A stretch of 64,000 nt of DNA from positions 1,116,001 through 1,180,000 of the forward strand of contig NZ_VIRG01000066.1 in assembly GCF_008107695.1 (NCBI RefSeq). The letters run 5' to 3'. Below, piece after piece: positions 55,396-64,000 of the stretch. Position 1 is the first letter of the stretch; each line of letters begins with the position of its first letter. Position numbers and translations under genes: made by a program. The notes below the pieces were generated by a model, which did no database searches, was not told the DNA's origin, and saw only the letters and a list, made by a program, of their open reading frames with translations. This DNA comes from Stappia sp. BW2 (GTDB lineage Bacteria > Pseudomonadota > Alphaproteobacteria > Rhizobiales > Stappiaceae).

Positions 55396-56202
55396 ATGCA
55401 TGCAGCCGAACAAACGGCATTCCGGGCACCGCGCGGTACTTCGCCGGATGCGAAAACCGACCAGCCTGCAAAGGAACACTCCGCGCCGGACGCGCCTCTT
55501 TCCGTTGCGACCGGAGAAGCCGCTGCCCGCACGGCTGCCCCGGTCCGGATTACGTGCGAAGAACAAATACAAGCTGCCCTCATCGACACCCTGAATAGCC
55601 CTGAATTCCAGTCAGCGCCCCAACTGCGGGCCTTCCTGGGCTTTGTCGTGCATGCCACGCTGAACAGGCAACAGGAAAAGATCAAGGGTTATACCATCGC
55701 GGTTGAAGCGCTTGGACGGCCGGAAGACTTCAATCCGGTGACCGACCCGATTGTTCGTGTCGAGGCTGCCCGGCTGCGGCGCCGCCTTGAAAAATACTAT
55801 GCTGGTTCCGGCGCCGACGTTGCTGTGCGCATAACCATTCCGAAAGGCAGCTACGCACCGGAGTTCCATTCGGCGAAAGGGAAAGAGCTGCCGGATTGTT
55901 CTGCAGACCTCTCCACCAAAGACAAGGCTGATAGTGATCCTGCGGGAAGACACCCCGCTTTGGAGGCGATGGCTCAACAGCACCTTGAAACAGGTGACGC
56001 TCCGGGAGCCAGCGAGGGCTATTACGCCTCCCAGCCAACGGCGCCCCCTTTCCAGGCCGAAGCACATGCGCGAAACCGGACGACCGCGTCGGGTCTCTAC
56101 CGCAAGCTGCAGGGTGGATTGGCCAATCCCGTTGCTCCACGGCTCGTGTTCGCCCTCTGTCTGGCGAGTTTTCTGGCAGGATATCTTGCAGGCAAGCTTT
56201 GA
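55396..56202 (+). CDS. Winged-helix-like domain with C-terminal membrane anchor
   Basis: The 268-residue protein has a disordered N terminus, then a segment at about 55-158 (SPEFQSAPQLRAFLGFVV, KGYTIAVEALGRPEDFNP, DPIVRVEAARLRRRLEKYY, ITIPKGSYAPEF) that I recognise from the N-terminal domain of large TPR/adenylate cyclase-like regulators in rhizobia. Those continue with long TPR domains; here the protein stops after a linker and a hydrophobic C-terminal helix (about 250-268). GGGGGCTG precedes the ATG. It may be a membrane-tethered regulator. Function is not known. Confidence 0.7.
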   Translation: MHAAEQTAFRAPRGTSPDAKTDQPAKEHSAPDAPLSVATGEAAARTAAPVRITCEEQIQAALIDTLNSPEFQSAPQLRAFLGFVVHATLNRQQEKIKGYTIAVEALGRPEDFNPVTDPIVRVEAARLRRRLEKYYAGSGADVAVRITIPKGSYAPEFHSAKGKELPDCSADLSTKDKADSDPAGRHPALEAMAQQHLETGDAPGASEGYYASQPTAPPFQAEAHARNRTTASGLYRKLQGGLANPVAPRLVFALCLASFLAGYLAGKL

Positions 56203-56415
56203 TTTCTAAGGGGTGAGCGTTCTCCCGCCCCTCGCAAACGACCACCTTCAGTGGATTATTTTACTGATTTCGGCCCTTTTCTGTGCCGAAGCCGAAGATC
56301 GACTGCAAATTGCACCATCTGACAACGCTTTGTTTACCCTGTTCGGAGAATTATCAAATTGACGAATCTTTCGATACTCGATTGACACGTATCCAGCGAT
56401 GGGAGTTACCCAGCA

Positions 56416-57909
56416 ATGGGGAGTAATGAGGGCAAAGAACTGCCTGTAGTAGTACGCGTACTTGACGCAACGGCCTCCGAGGCCGCCCGCACATCTGCGG
56501 TTTGCGCCAAGCTGTCTCATGCCTGTACGGACCCCATCCTGTACACGGAATCCTCTTCCTGTCTGCAAGACCTTGCAGACAAGACCACCGACATCCTGAT
56601 CATCGATCTGGAAACCATCGGCGGTGACGAAGCTCTGGAAGCCTATGCGGTCCGCTGCCCCAAGGCAGTCATCATCGCGGTGTCGGCCAAAGGGTCGGTC
56701 TCCAGGGCCGTCAGTGCCATGCGCGCCGGTGCGCATGATTTCCTGACCAAGCCTTTCTCGCTCGATGCACTTGCCTCCAAGATCTCCTTCCAGTTGAAAC
56801 AGCGCAGGCCCGTTCAGCCGGCTGCTCCCGCAGCGCCGCAGTCCGTGCAGCCTGCCGTTTCATTGGCAGAGTTTTCCGCGCCTCCGGCCCGGACAGCTCC
56901 TGCCAGACCGGAAACGTCCGGAACGAACCGGCTTGTGGGCGCCTCCTCCAAGATGCGCGACATTCACGATCAGATCGCGCGCATGGCGCCTTCCCAGGCC
57001 CCGGTTTTCATTACCGGTGAATCCGGGACCGGCAAGGAGCTGTGTGCCGCTGCGGTGCATGACCTGTCCGAACGGCGCTCGAACCGGTTCGTGACCTTGA
57101 ACTGCGCCGCGATTCCGCGGGACCTCATCGAAAGTGAAATTTTCGGGTATGTACGCGGCGCCTTTACCGGAGCAACGGACAACCGCGAAGGTGCGGCCGA
57201 GCAGGCCCATGGCGGAACGCTGTTCCTGGACGAGATCGGCGAAATGGACCTTCTCCTGCAGAGCAAGCTGTTGCGCTTCCTGCAGACGGGAACTTTCCAG
57301 CGCCTTGGCGACACACACACCCGCAAGGTAGACGCGCGCATCATCTGCGCCACCAATCGTAACCCGGTTCAGGAGATTTCCGCCGGGCGTTTCCGAGAAG
57401 ATCTCTACTACCGCCTGCACGTCCTGCCGATCCATCTGCCGCCTCTCAGGGAACGCCGCGACGATATCCTGCCACTCGCGGAAACGTTCCTGGAGCGCTA
57501 TTCAGCCGAAGAACGGCGCGGTTTCAGAGGGTTCGACGCGGACGCGGAAGCGCGGATCGTCTCCTACCCCTGGCCAGGCAACGTGCGCCAGCTCGAGAAC
57601 ACGGTCCGGCAGATCGTCGTCATGAACGATGGAGCCGCGGTCACCTACGACATGCTGCCGATGGTCATTCGCGACCAGAGCAGCCGGCCGGGCACGCTGA
57701 TAGACCTGTCCCGCGAACGTTCGCGCGCGGCGCCGCCGCCAGCCCGGCCGTTCGGAGCCATCGAGCCGCTGTGGGCACAGGAGAGGCGCATTATCGAAGA
57801 CGCCCTTGACGCCTTCGACGGCAACATTGCGATGGCCGCCGCAGCCCTCGAAATCAGCCCTTCCACGATCTACCGCAAGCGCCAGTCCTGGACGGCGCGC
57901 AGCATGTAA
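56416..57909 (+). CDS. NtrC-family sigma-54-dependent response regulator
   Basis: The 497-residue protein has a receiver-like domain (about 10-125; D64 in IIDLETIG, K112 in TKPFS), an Ala/Pro linker, an AAA+ domain with Walker A GESGTGKE (201-208), the sigma-54-binding GAFTGA (248-253) and Walker B LFLDEIGE (269-276), and a C-terminal Fis-type helix-turn-helix ending SPSTIYRKRQSWT. It should activate RpoN promoters. The receiver has only one acidic residue (D17) where a pair is usual, so phosphorylation is less certain. No sensor kinase is adjacent. Confidence 0.93.
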   Translation: MGSNEGKELPVVVRVLDATASEAARTSAVCAKLSHACTDPILYTESSSCLQDLADKTTDILIIDLETIGGDEALEAYAVRCPKAVIIAVSAKGSVSRAVSAMRAGAHDFLTKPFSLDALASKISFQLKQRRPVQPAAPAAPQSVQPAVSLAEFSAPPARTAPARPETSGTNRLVGASSKMRDIHDQIARMAPSQAPVFITGESGTGKELCAAAVHDLSERRSNRFVTLNCAAIPRDLIESEIFGYVRGAFTGATDNREGAAEQAHGGTLFLDEIGEMDLLLQSKLLRFLQTGTFQRLGDTHTRKVDARIICATNRNPVQEISAGRFREDLYYRLHVLPIHLPPLRERRDDILPLAETFLERYSAEERRGFRGFDADAEARIVSYPWPGNVRQLENTVRQIVVMNDGAAVTYDMLPMVIRDQSSRPGTLIDLSRERSRAAPPPARPFGAIEPLWAQERRIIEDALDAFDGNIAMAAAALEISPSTIYRKRQSWTARSM

Positions 57910-58091
57910 GGCCCGGCATCGGCGAGGCCTTGACCGCAATCGGGTTTTCTTGTTTCGCGGATAACGTGTTGCGCGTCTTGAAATCCGGCGTTTACCGCGC
58001 CGCACACATTGCCTTGTTTAATCGGACAAGTCGGTTTATATCGGCAAAAATCGCTGAAAAAGACAAGATTTAAAGGCGTGCGGGGAAACGG

Positions 58092-58658
58092 ATGATGCTG
58101 GTGGGAAGTCGTGTTTTGAGGCGGATGCTGTCCGCTGCAGTGATCGCAACAGGCGTATCTGCGGGGCTGGTGTCCGCGCAGGCCCAGTCTCCCGCTCCCC
58201 CTTCAGAAGCTTTCAAGAATGCGCTGGCCGCCTACGACCAGGCATGGTCGGATGCCGATCTCGCTTTTATGGTCGCAGTTTTCTCTGACGGTCCGAGCAG
58301 CGGGTACGGACACTATACGCCACGCGGTGATGCCGTCTTTTCTGACGGAGACGCGCTTAACGTCTATGCGGAACCGGTGGGATACGGCTTTCGGGAAACC
58401 GAAGGCGGTTTTGCCTACGAGCTGACAGCTGACTACAGGCTTTTGACCAAAACCGGCCAGGTGCTTGCGGAACAGGAAAACTTCGCGACCTTCTCCGGTA
58501 GCGGCCGCTCCAAGCAGCGCGAACTCTCTGCCGCCCTCACATTCCAGTTCAGCGGCCTGCCGGCTGGCGACTACCAGCTCGAAACGCGTTTCACCGATGA
58601 AATCGGTGGGGCAACGAGCGCCGTTACCCTCCCCTTCAGCGTTTCCGCTTCGAATTGA
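58092..58658 (+). CDS. Secreted hypothetical protein
   Basis: The 188-residue product has a signal peptide (about 1-32, ending AQAQ) and a mature domain rich in beta strands (GYGFRETEGGFAYELTADYR, ALTFQFSGLPAGDYQLETRF in part) that could be an immunoglobulin-like or NTF2-like fold. I do not recognise the family. ATG 58092 is followed directly by a second ATG. It stands alone between the sigma-54 activator and groESL. Confidence 0.7.
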   Translation: MMLVGSRVLRRMLSAAVIATGVSAGLVSAQAQSPAPPSEAFKNALAAYDQAWSDADLAFMVAVFSDGPSSGYGHYTPRGDAVFSDGDALNVYAEPVGYGFRETEGGFAYELTADYRLLTKTGQVLAEQENFATFSGSGRSKQRELSAALTFQFSGLPAGDYQLETRFTDEIGGATSAVTLPFSVSASN

Positions 58659-58767
58659 ACGACGTTCAGGAAGCAACGCAGGTTTCGTCATAATTTCGCC
58701 GGGCATATCTGTTGAGTAGACCTCGGGCGCATCGAGACCGATTGCGATAAATTCTCGTCACAAAGCA

Positions 58768-58796
58768 TTGACAATCTGACCTCAGCTACATAAATC
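58768..58796 (+). promoter_or_regulatory. groESL promoter
   Basis: TTGACA (58768-58773) is a consensus -35 element. A plausible -10 is TAAATC (58791-58796) with 17-bp spacing. It lies just upstream of the CIRCE element, so HrcA binding would block the start of transcription. Confidence 0.65.
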
Positions 58797-58806
58797 CATG
58801 GCGCTG

Positions 58807-58833
58807 TTAGCACTCGCTGTTAAGGAGTGCTAA
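58807..58833. promoter_or_regulatory. CIRCE operator (HrcA binding site)
   Basis: TTAGCACTC-N9-GAGTGCTAA is an exact match to the CIRCE consensus, 103 bp upstream of the groES start. HrcA represses groESL through it, and the repression is lifted on heat shock. Confidence 0.97.
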
Positions 58834-58935
58834 TTGGTGGCGGGAGGCAACGTCCTTCCGTGCAACGCAACCCAATTGTTCATGTCTCGCGCGCTGCCTA
58901 TTGCGTGGGGCGCGCTCATGAGAGGAAACAGTGTT

Positions 58936-59223
58936 ATGGCATTTCGTCCACTGCACGACCGTGTCGTCGTACGCCGCGTAGATTCTGAAGAAAAGACTGC
59001 TGGCGGCATCATCATTCCGGACTCCGCCAAGGAAAAGCCGCAGGAAGGCGAAATCATCGCAGTCGGCTCCGGTGCCCGCAAGGACAACGGCGAAATCGTC
59101 GCTCTCGATGTCAAGGCAGGCGACCGCGTTCTCTTCGGCAAGTGGTCCGGCACCGAAGTCAAGATCGACGGTGAAGACCTCCTGATCATGAAGGAATCCG
59201 ACATCATGGGCGTGATCGCGTAA
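58936..59223 (+). CDS. groES: Co-chaperonin GroES
   Basis: The 95-residue product is full length, with the mobile loop region [20 protein letters not shown] and the family core [19 protein letters not shown]. Seven copies cap the GroEL cavity. ATG 58936 is used, preceded by AGAGGAAA. It is 57 bp upstream of groEL and co-transcribed from the CIRCE-controlled promoter. Confidence 0.98.
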   Translation: MAFRPLHDRVVVRRVDSEEKTAGGIIIPDSAKEKPQEGEIIAVGSGARKDNGEIVALDVKAGDRVLFGKWSGTEVKIDGEDLLIMKESDIMGVIA

Positions 59224-59271
59224 CCACTCGCGAACCGCTTCTGATCTCAATTCACATTCCAGAATAAGTGA

Positions 59272-60924
<1,653 letters not shown>

Positions 60925-60954
60925 GAAGCCCAAAGCTCAAAAGCTTTATCGAAA

Positions 60955-60979
60955 GGGCGGTCTTCGGACCGCCCTTTTT
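60955..60979 (+). terminator. groEL terminator, repeat unit 1
   Basis: GGGCGGTC and GACCGCCC pair across a TTCG tetraloop, followed by TTTTT. The UUCG loop makes the RNA hairpin unusually stable. Confidence 0.93.
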
Positions 60980-61073
60980 GTTTGCCGCCCATCATCTCGC
61001 CTTTGTGCCGCTTTGCGGCACGGGGTGCGGCATGGGCTTCCAAGAAGCCCAAAGCTCAACAGCTTTACGAAAA

Positions 61074-61097
61074 GGCGGTCTTCGGACCGCCCTTTTT
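61074..61097 (+). terminator. Terminator, repeat unit 2
   Basis: This is the same TTCG-loop hairpin as in unit 1 with one base less in the stem, followed by TTTTT. Confidence 0.88.
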
Positions 61098-61190
61098 GTT
61101 TGCCGCCCACCATCTCGCCTTTGTGCCGCTTTGCGGCACGGGGTGCGGCATGGGCTTCTAAGAAGCCCAAAGCTCAACAGCTTTACGAAA

Positions 61191-61216
61191 GGGCGGTCTT
61201 CGGACCGCCCTTTTTT
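61191..61216 (+). terminator. Terminator, repeat unit 3
   Basis: This has the same 8-bp stem and TTCG loop as unit 1, followed by six T residues. It is the last recognisable element of the tandem array. Confidence 0.9.
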
Positions 61217-61313
61217 CTTGGCCGCAGCTTCCGTCCGCGACCGTGTGTTACTCATTTCGGAACCTAAGCTCTCTCAGCCGGTTTTCCTTATGAACGGAAA
61301 CACGGAGAGACCT

Positions 61314-61517
61314 ATGGCACAGGATGCGAGACAGGCAGCTTCAGAACGTTTTGAAAACGTTGACGAGCTCAACAGGACGATCGCTCAGGAGGCTCAGACC
61401 GACCAGGACCTTGAGTCCCAGGTTCCGCCGCGTTCCAAATATGGCACGATATGGCGGCTCTTAGCGGTCATCATTCTGCTGGTTGCGCTGCTGACATCGG
61501 TCTTCTTCCTGGGCTGA
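61314..61517 (+). CDS. Small tail-anchored membrane protein
   Basis: The 67-residue protein begins MAQDARQAASERFENVDELN and ends in one hydrophobic helix (about 47-66), an N-in tail-anchored shape. GGAGAG sits 4 bp before the ATG. I do not recognise a named family; alphaproteobacteria have many such small proteins. It starts about 100 bp after the last groEL-region terminator, so it needs its own promoter. Confidence 0.65.
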   Translation: MAQDARQAASERFENVDELNRTIAQEAQTDQDLESQVPPRSKYGTIWRLLAVIILLVALLTSVFFLG

Positions 61518-61540
61518 GAGATGAACACCGGTCCGCGGCG

Positions 61541-62239
61541 TCAGGAAGGAATGTCGACTGCCTTCCGGCTCGCCGGGCGTTTCATGCAAGTGTCGACCCA
61601 GCGAACGACATTCTCAAAGGATGCGAAGTCTGTCACCTCGCCGGCCTCATAAAACCCATTGATGTTGCGCGCCCAGGGCCAACAGGCCATGTCGGCGATC
61701 GTGTATTCGCTTCCTACAATGAACTCACGCCCCTCAAGTTGCCGGTCCAGAATGCCGAGCAGACGTTTTGTTTCGTCGCGGTACCGTTCGAACGGGCGGC
61801 GGTCCTCGTACTCACGGCCGGCGAACTTATGAAAGAAGCCGAGTTGCCCCGCCATCGGTCCAAGACCGCCCATCTGCCACATCAGCCATTGAAGCGTTTC
61901 AGCGCGCCTTGCCGGATCCTGCGGCAGGAACTTGCCGGACTTTTCCGCCAGATAAATCAGGATCGCTCCGGATTCCCATAATGGAAGCGGCTTGCCGCCA
62001 GGGCCGATCGGATCGATGATAGCGGGGATCTTGTTGTTCGGATTGAGCGACAGAAACTCCGGGCTCAGCTGATCCTTGCTGCCGAAATCGACCAGATGCG
62101 GTTCATATGGCAGGCCTGTCTCCTCCAGCATGGCAGACACCTTGATGCCGTTGGGCGTCGGCAATGAATAGAGCTGAATGCGGTCAGCATGTTTTGCAGG
62201 CCATTTGCGGGAGATCTCGAAGTCGTTCAGGTCAGTCAT
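61541..62239 (-). CDS. Glutathione S-transferase family protein (YghU/YfcG, nu class)
   Basis: The 232-residue cytosolic protein has an N-terminal thioredoxin-like domain (IQLYSLPTPNGIKVSAMLEE; LNPNNKIPAIID with the cis-proline; LWESGAILIYLAE with Glu-Ser glutathione contacts) and a helical C-terminal domain (MWQMGGLGPMAGQLGFF). This pattern fits the nu-class disulfide-bond reductase enzymes YghU/YfcG. ATG 62239 has AAGAGGG 4 bp upstream; an upstream ATG at 62257 is possible. Confidence 0.9.
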   Translation of the reverse strand: MTDLNDFEISRKWPAKHADRIQLYSLPTPNGIKVSAMLEETGLPYEPHLVDFGSKDQLSPEFLSLNPNNKIPAIIDPIGPGGKPLPLWESGAILIYLAEKSGKFLPQDPARRAETLQWLMWQMGGLGPMAGQLGFFHKFAGREYEDRRPFERYRDETKRLLGILDRQLEGREFIVGSEYTIADMACWPWARNINGFYEAGEVTDFASFENVVRWVDTCMKRPASRKAVDIPS

Positions 62240-62437
62240 ATAGCCCTCTTGAGTCATGTTCAGGTACCAGCCCCTTTCGGGAGTACGCCTCGATATAGGG
62301 CAGCTCCACCCGTTTAAAACAGACAGTCAACTGATGATGACAGTTGGTGTTTTGCCGTTACCGCAATATATCTGCCTCAACAGACACCGGGCGCGCGACA
62401 GAAGACTGGCTGCCCCAAAAAGACGCAGGAGACGCCC

Positions 62438-62650
62438 ATGGCGGACGACAAGGAAGCCCGGATCGAGAAGCTTGAAATCGATCTCACCCATGCGCTCAAT
62501 ACCATCGATGAGCTCAACACCGTCGTCTTCGATCAGGGACGGCAACTCGACCGTCTCAACCGGCTCGTCACCAATATGACGGATCAGGTCACGGAACTGA
62601 TGGACAACGTTCTGCCCGGCCATCAGATCGAAAAGCCGCCTCATTACTGA
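62438..62650 (+). CDS. SlyX family protein
   Basis: The 70-residue protein is almost entirely coiled coil (RIEKLEIDLTHALNTIDELN through MTDQVTELMD) and ends in PPHY, the conserved SlyX tail. Function is unknown. It is divergent from the GST gene with a 198-bp gap that should contain both promoters. Confidence 0.9.
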   Translation: MADDKEARIEKLEIDLTHALNTIDELNTVVFDQGRQLDRLNRLVTNMTDQVTELMDNVLPGHQIEKPPHY

Positions 62651-62763
62651 TCCCTCTAGGCCCTCTCCCTGAACTGACATTCGACGGCCCATCCGGCAAG
62701 TCTTGCAGCGCGCGCATCCAGATTTGATCCAGGCCATGGCATCCCCCGCCCCAGGCGGTAATG

Positions 62764-62780
62764 TGGCGGTAGATCCGCCA
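62764..62780. promoter_or_regulatory. Inverted repeat just before the efflux adaptor gene
   Basis: TGGCGG-TAGAT-CCGCCA is a perfect 6-5-6 inverted repeat ending 10 bp before ATG 62791. The ribosome-binding AGGG begins right after it, so a regulator bound here, or the RNA hairpin, could control this operon. Confidence 0.5.
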
Positions 62781-62790
62781 AGGGTGTGCC

Positions 62791-63804
62791 ATGCGCTTTT
62801 TGAAACTATTGATATTCGTCCTGCTGATCGCAGGTATCGCCGCCGGTACGTTTTGGTGGCTCAAGAAACCGGCTGAAGTCCACACGGTCATGCCGGCGAC
62901 CGGACGGGCGGCGGAAGTGGTCTATGCCACAGCCGTCGTTGAGCCTGTGCGATGGGCGAAGGTCACCAGCATCATCCGGGAGCGCATCGTATCGCTGTGC
63001 GGCTGCGAGGGCGATCAGGTCAAGAAGGGCGACCAGCTAGCGGAACTCGACAGCGGCGACGCCCGTGCGACACTCGCCGAGCTGGAGGCACGCCAGGAGC
63101 TGGCGCAATCCGACAAGGAACGTGCCCTGCAACTGCTCGAGCGGCGGGTCGTCAGCCAGCAGGTTTACGACAAGGCCCAGAATGAGCTGATCCGCATCAA
63201 CGCCACGACGGCAGCCCAGAAAGAGCGCCTGCGCGACTACGTCATCGTTGCCCCCATGGACGGCATGGTGCTGCGGGCCGACGGGTCGGTGGGAGAAGTT
63301 GCGGAGCCCGGTGAAATCCTGTTCTGGATCGGTCAGCCGTCTCCGCTTCAACTGGTGGCGGACGTCAACGAAGAGGACATTCCCAAGGTCGCCAAGGGTC
63401 ACAAGGCGCTCATCCGCGCCGATGCCTTTCCCGACAAGGAACTGACAGCGGAAGTTGCCAGCATCACGCCAAAGGGCGATCCGGTGCTGAAGAATTACCG
63501 GGTCTATCTCGACCTGCCGGAAGATACACCGCTGCGCATCGGCATGACTGCCGAAATCAATATCATTACGGCCGAAAAAGAAGATGCCCTGCTGCTGCCT
63601 GCTGCTGCCTTTGACGGCTCGAAACTGCTGACGCTGGACGCGGAAAACAAGGTTGTTCCGCTGACGGTCGAAACCGGGATCACGGGCACACGCGCCACGG
63701 AAGTGCTGAGTGGCGTCACGGCAGACACAAGGGTCGTTTTTCCCTACGACACCGATCTGGTGGAAGGACAGAAGGTCAGACCGGTGCCCGGGGACGGTCA
63801 ATAA
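62791..63804 (+). CDS. HlyD/MacA-type efflux periplasmic adaptor
   Basis: The 337-residue protein has an N-terminal membrane anchor (about 5-23), a split lipoyl domain (GDQVKKGDQLAELDSGDA; YVIVAPMDGMVLRADGSVGE), a short helical hairpin of about 50 residues and a beta-barrel domain. It connects an inner-membrane pump to the outer membrane or periplasm. Its stop overlaps the start of an ABC permease gene by one base, so the pump is of the MacAB/LolE-like ABC type rather than RND. Confidence 0.9.
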   Translation: MRFLKLLIFVLLIAGIAAGTFWWLKKPAEVHTVMPATGRAAEVVYATAVVEPVRWAKVTSIIRERIVSLCGCEGDQVKKGDQLAELDSGDARATLAELEARQELAQSDKERALQLLERRVVSQQVYDKAQNELIRINATTAAQKERLRDYVIVAPMDGMVLRADGSVGEVAEPGEILFWIGQPSPLQLVADVNEEDIPKVAKGHKALIRADAFPDKELTAEVASITPKGDPVLKNYRVYLDLPEDTPLRIGMTAEINIITAEKEDALLLPAAAFDGSKLLTLDAENKVVPLTVETGITGTRATEVLSGVTADTRVVFPYDTDLVEGQKVRPVPGDGQ

Positions 63805-64000
63805 TGCTTCTCCTGCGCATCGCCTCCACCCACATTCGAAACCGCTTGCGCCAAACCATCGTCTCGACGCTTGGTGTTGCCCTCGGCGTCGGATTTTCGG
63901 TGGCGATGGCCAGCCTCATGGAAGGGTCCCAGCGGGATTTCACGGCAACGCTGATCGATGCCATTCCCCATGTGGAGATCCTTGACGAGCAGCGCGCGCC
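63804..64000 (+). CDS. FtsX/MacB-type ABC transporter permease (start only)
   Basis: Only the first 65 codons are in the window. The protein begins MLLLRIASTHIRNRLRQT and continues with a hydrophobic segment (VSTLGVALGVGFSVAMASLM) and SQRDFTATLIDAIPHVEI, the usual start of MacB/LolC-type permeases whose first helix is followed by a large periplasmic domain. An ATPase gene is expected beyond the edge. Confidence 0.85.
   Translation, partial: MLLLRIASTHIRNRLRQTIVSTLGVALGVGFSVAMASLMEGSQRDFTATLIDAIPHVEILDEQRA

Noticed and set aside
60946..61255. Short minus-strand frames with an internal repeat (GFLEAH/GLLGSP type)
   Set aside because: They simply read the tandem terminator repeat backwards; there is no start signal or homology.

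Overview
The window reads as ordinary chromosome of a GC-rich alphaproteobacterium, most likely Hyphomicrobiales and plausibly the Stappiaceae (Roseibium/Labrenzia/Stappia type). The grounds are the gene content and order: an aa3 cytochrome oxidase operon with ctaB, a small CoxF-like gene and ctaG inside it; the block lpxK-waaA-acyltransferase-DUF4170-cysQ-pmbA; DUF2093, DUF6101 and DUF4170 proteins; a Porin_2-type porin; IalB; and a CIRCE-controlled groESL operon. The taxonomic call is inference, with no 16S in view. I see no rRNA, tRNA, insertion sequence, prophage or CRISPR array.

Layout. 1-9.8 kb: the start of a YqgE gene, a free-standing DsbD-alpha protein, a Prx5-type peroxiredoxin, then the leftward respiratory block (ctaC, ctaD, ctaB, coxF, ctaG, ctaE, a hairpin, DUF983, SURF1), with an FNR/FixK-like palindrome between it and ialB. 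9.9-21.8 kb: a Kef-type antiporter, a possible beta-helix protein, a HAD phosphatase, tldD, then leftward lipid A/Kdo genes ending upstream in cysQ and pmbA. 21.8-31.4 kb: ubiA, purD, a hydrolase carrying the whole fluoroacetate dehalogenase residue set, a large GGDEF-EAL protein, a patatin and two obscure genes. 31.5-41.6 kb: rsmD, an RluB-type pseudouridine synthase with a Gly/Arg/Asp tail, tadA, a porin, mutL, a NagD-like HAD protein, cheZ and cheY, and a MaoC hydratase. 41.9-53.1 kb: ribF, an EamA transporter, a GT87-like membrane protein, then ileS, lspA, a lipoprotein and a catalytic/non-catalytic M16 pair. 53.4-58.7 kb: a TipF-like degenerate EAL protein, a winged-helix/TPR-regulator-like domain on a membrane anchor, a sigma-54 activator and a small secreted protein. 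58.7-64 kb: groES-groEL followed by an unusual tandem repeat, a tail-anchored small protein, a GST, slyX, and the start of an efflux adaptor/ABC permease operon.

How the parts work together. The cox operon supplies the terminal oxidase together with heme farnesylation (CtaB), copper delivery (CtaG) and assembly (SURF1). TldD and PmbA are the two halves of one protease, encoded about 6 kb apart. LspA matures lipoproteins, and the next gene encodes one. CheY and CheZ form a phospho-signalling pair. The TipF-like protein may link cyclic di-GMP to flagellar placement.

The most unusual sequence is just after groEL. A unit of about 118 bp, holding the last codons of groEL, its stop codon and its terminator, is present almost three times in tandem (60910-61216). 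I found no clear new multi-gene system. The observations that most merit checking are this repeat, the fluoroacetate dehalogenase candidate, the TipF-like/winged-helix neighbourhood and the palindrome upstream of the oxidase operon.
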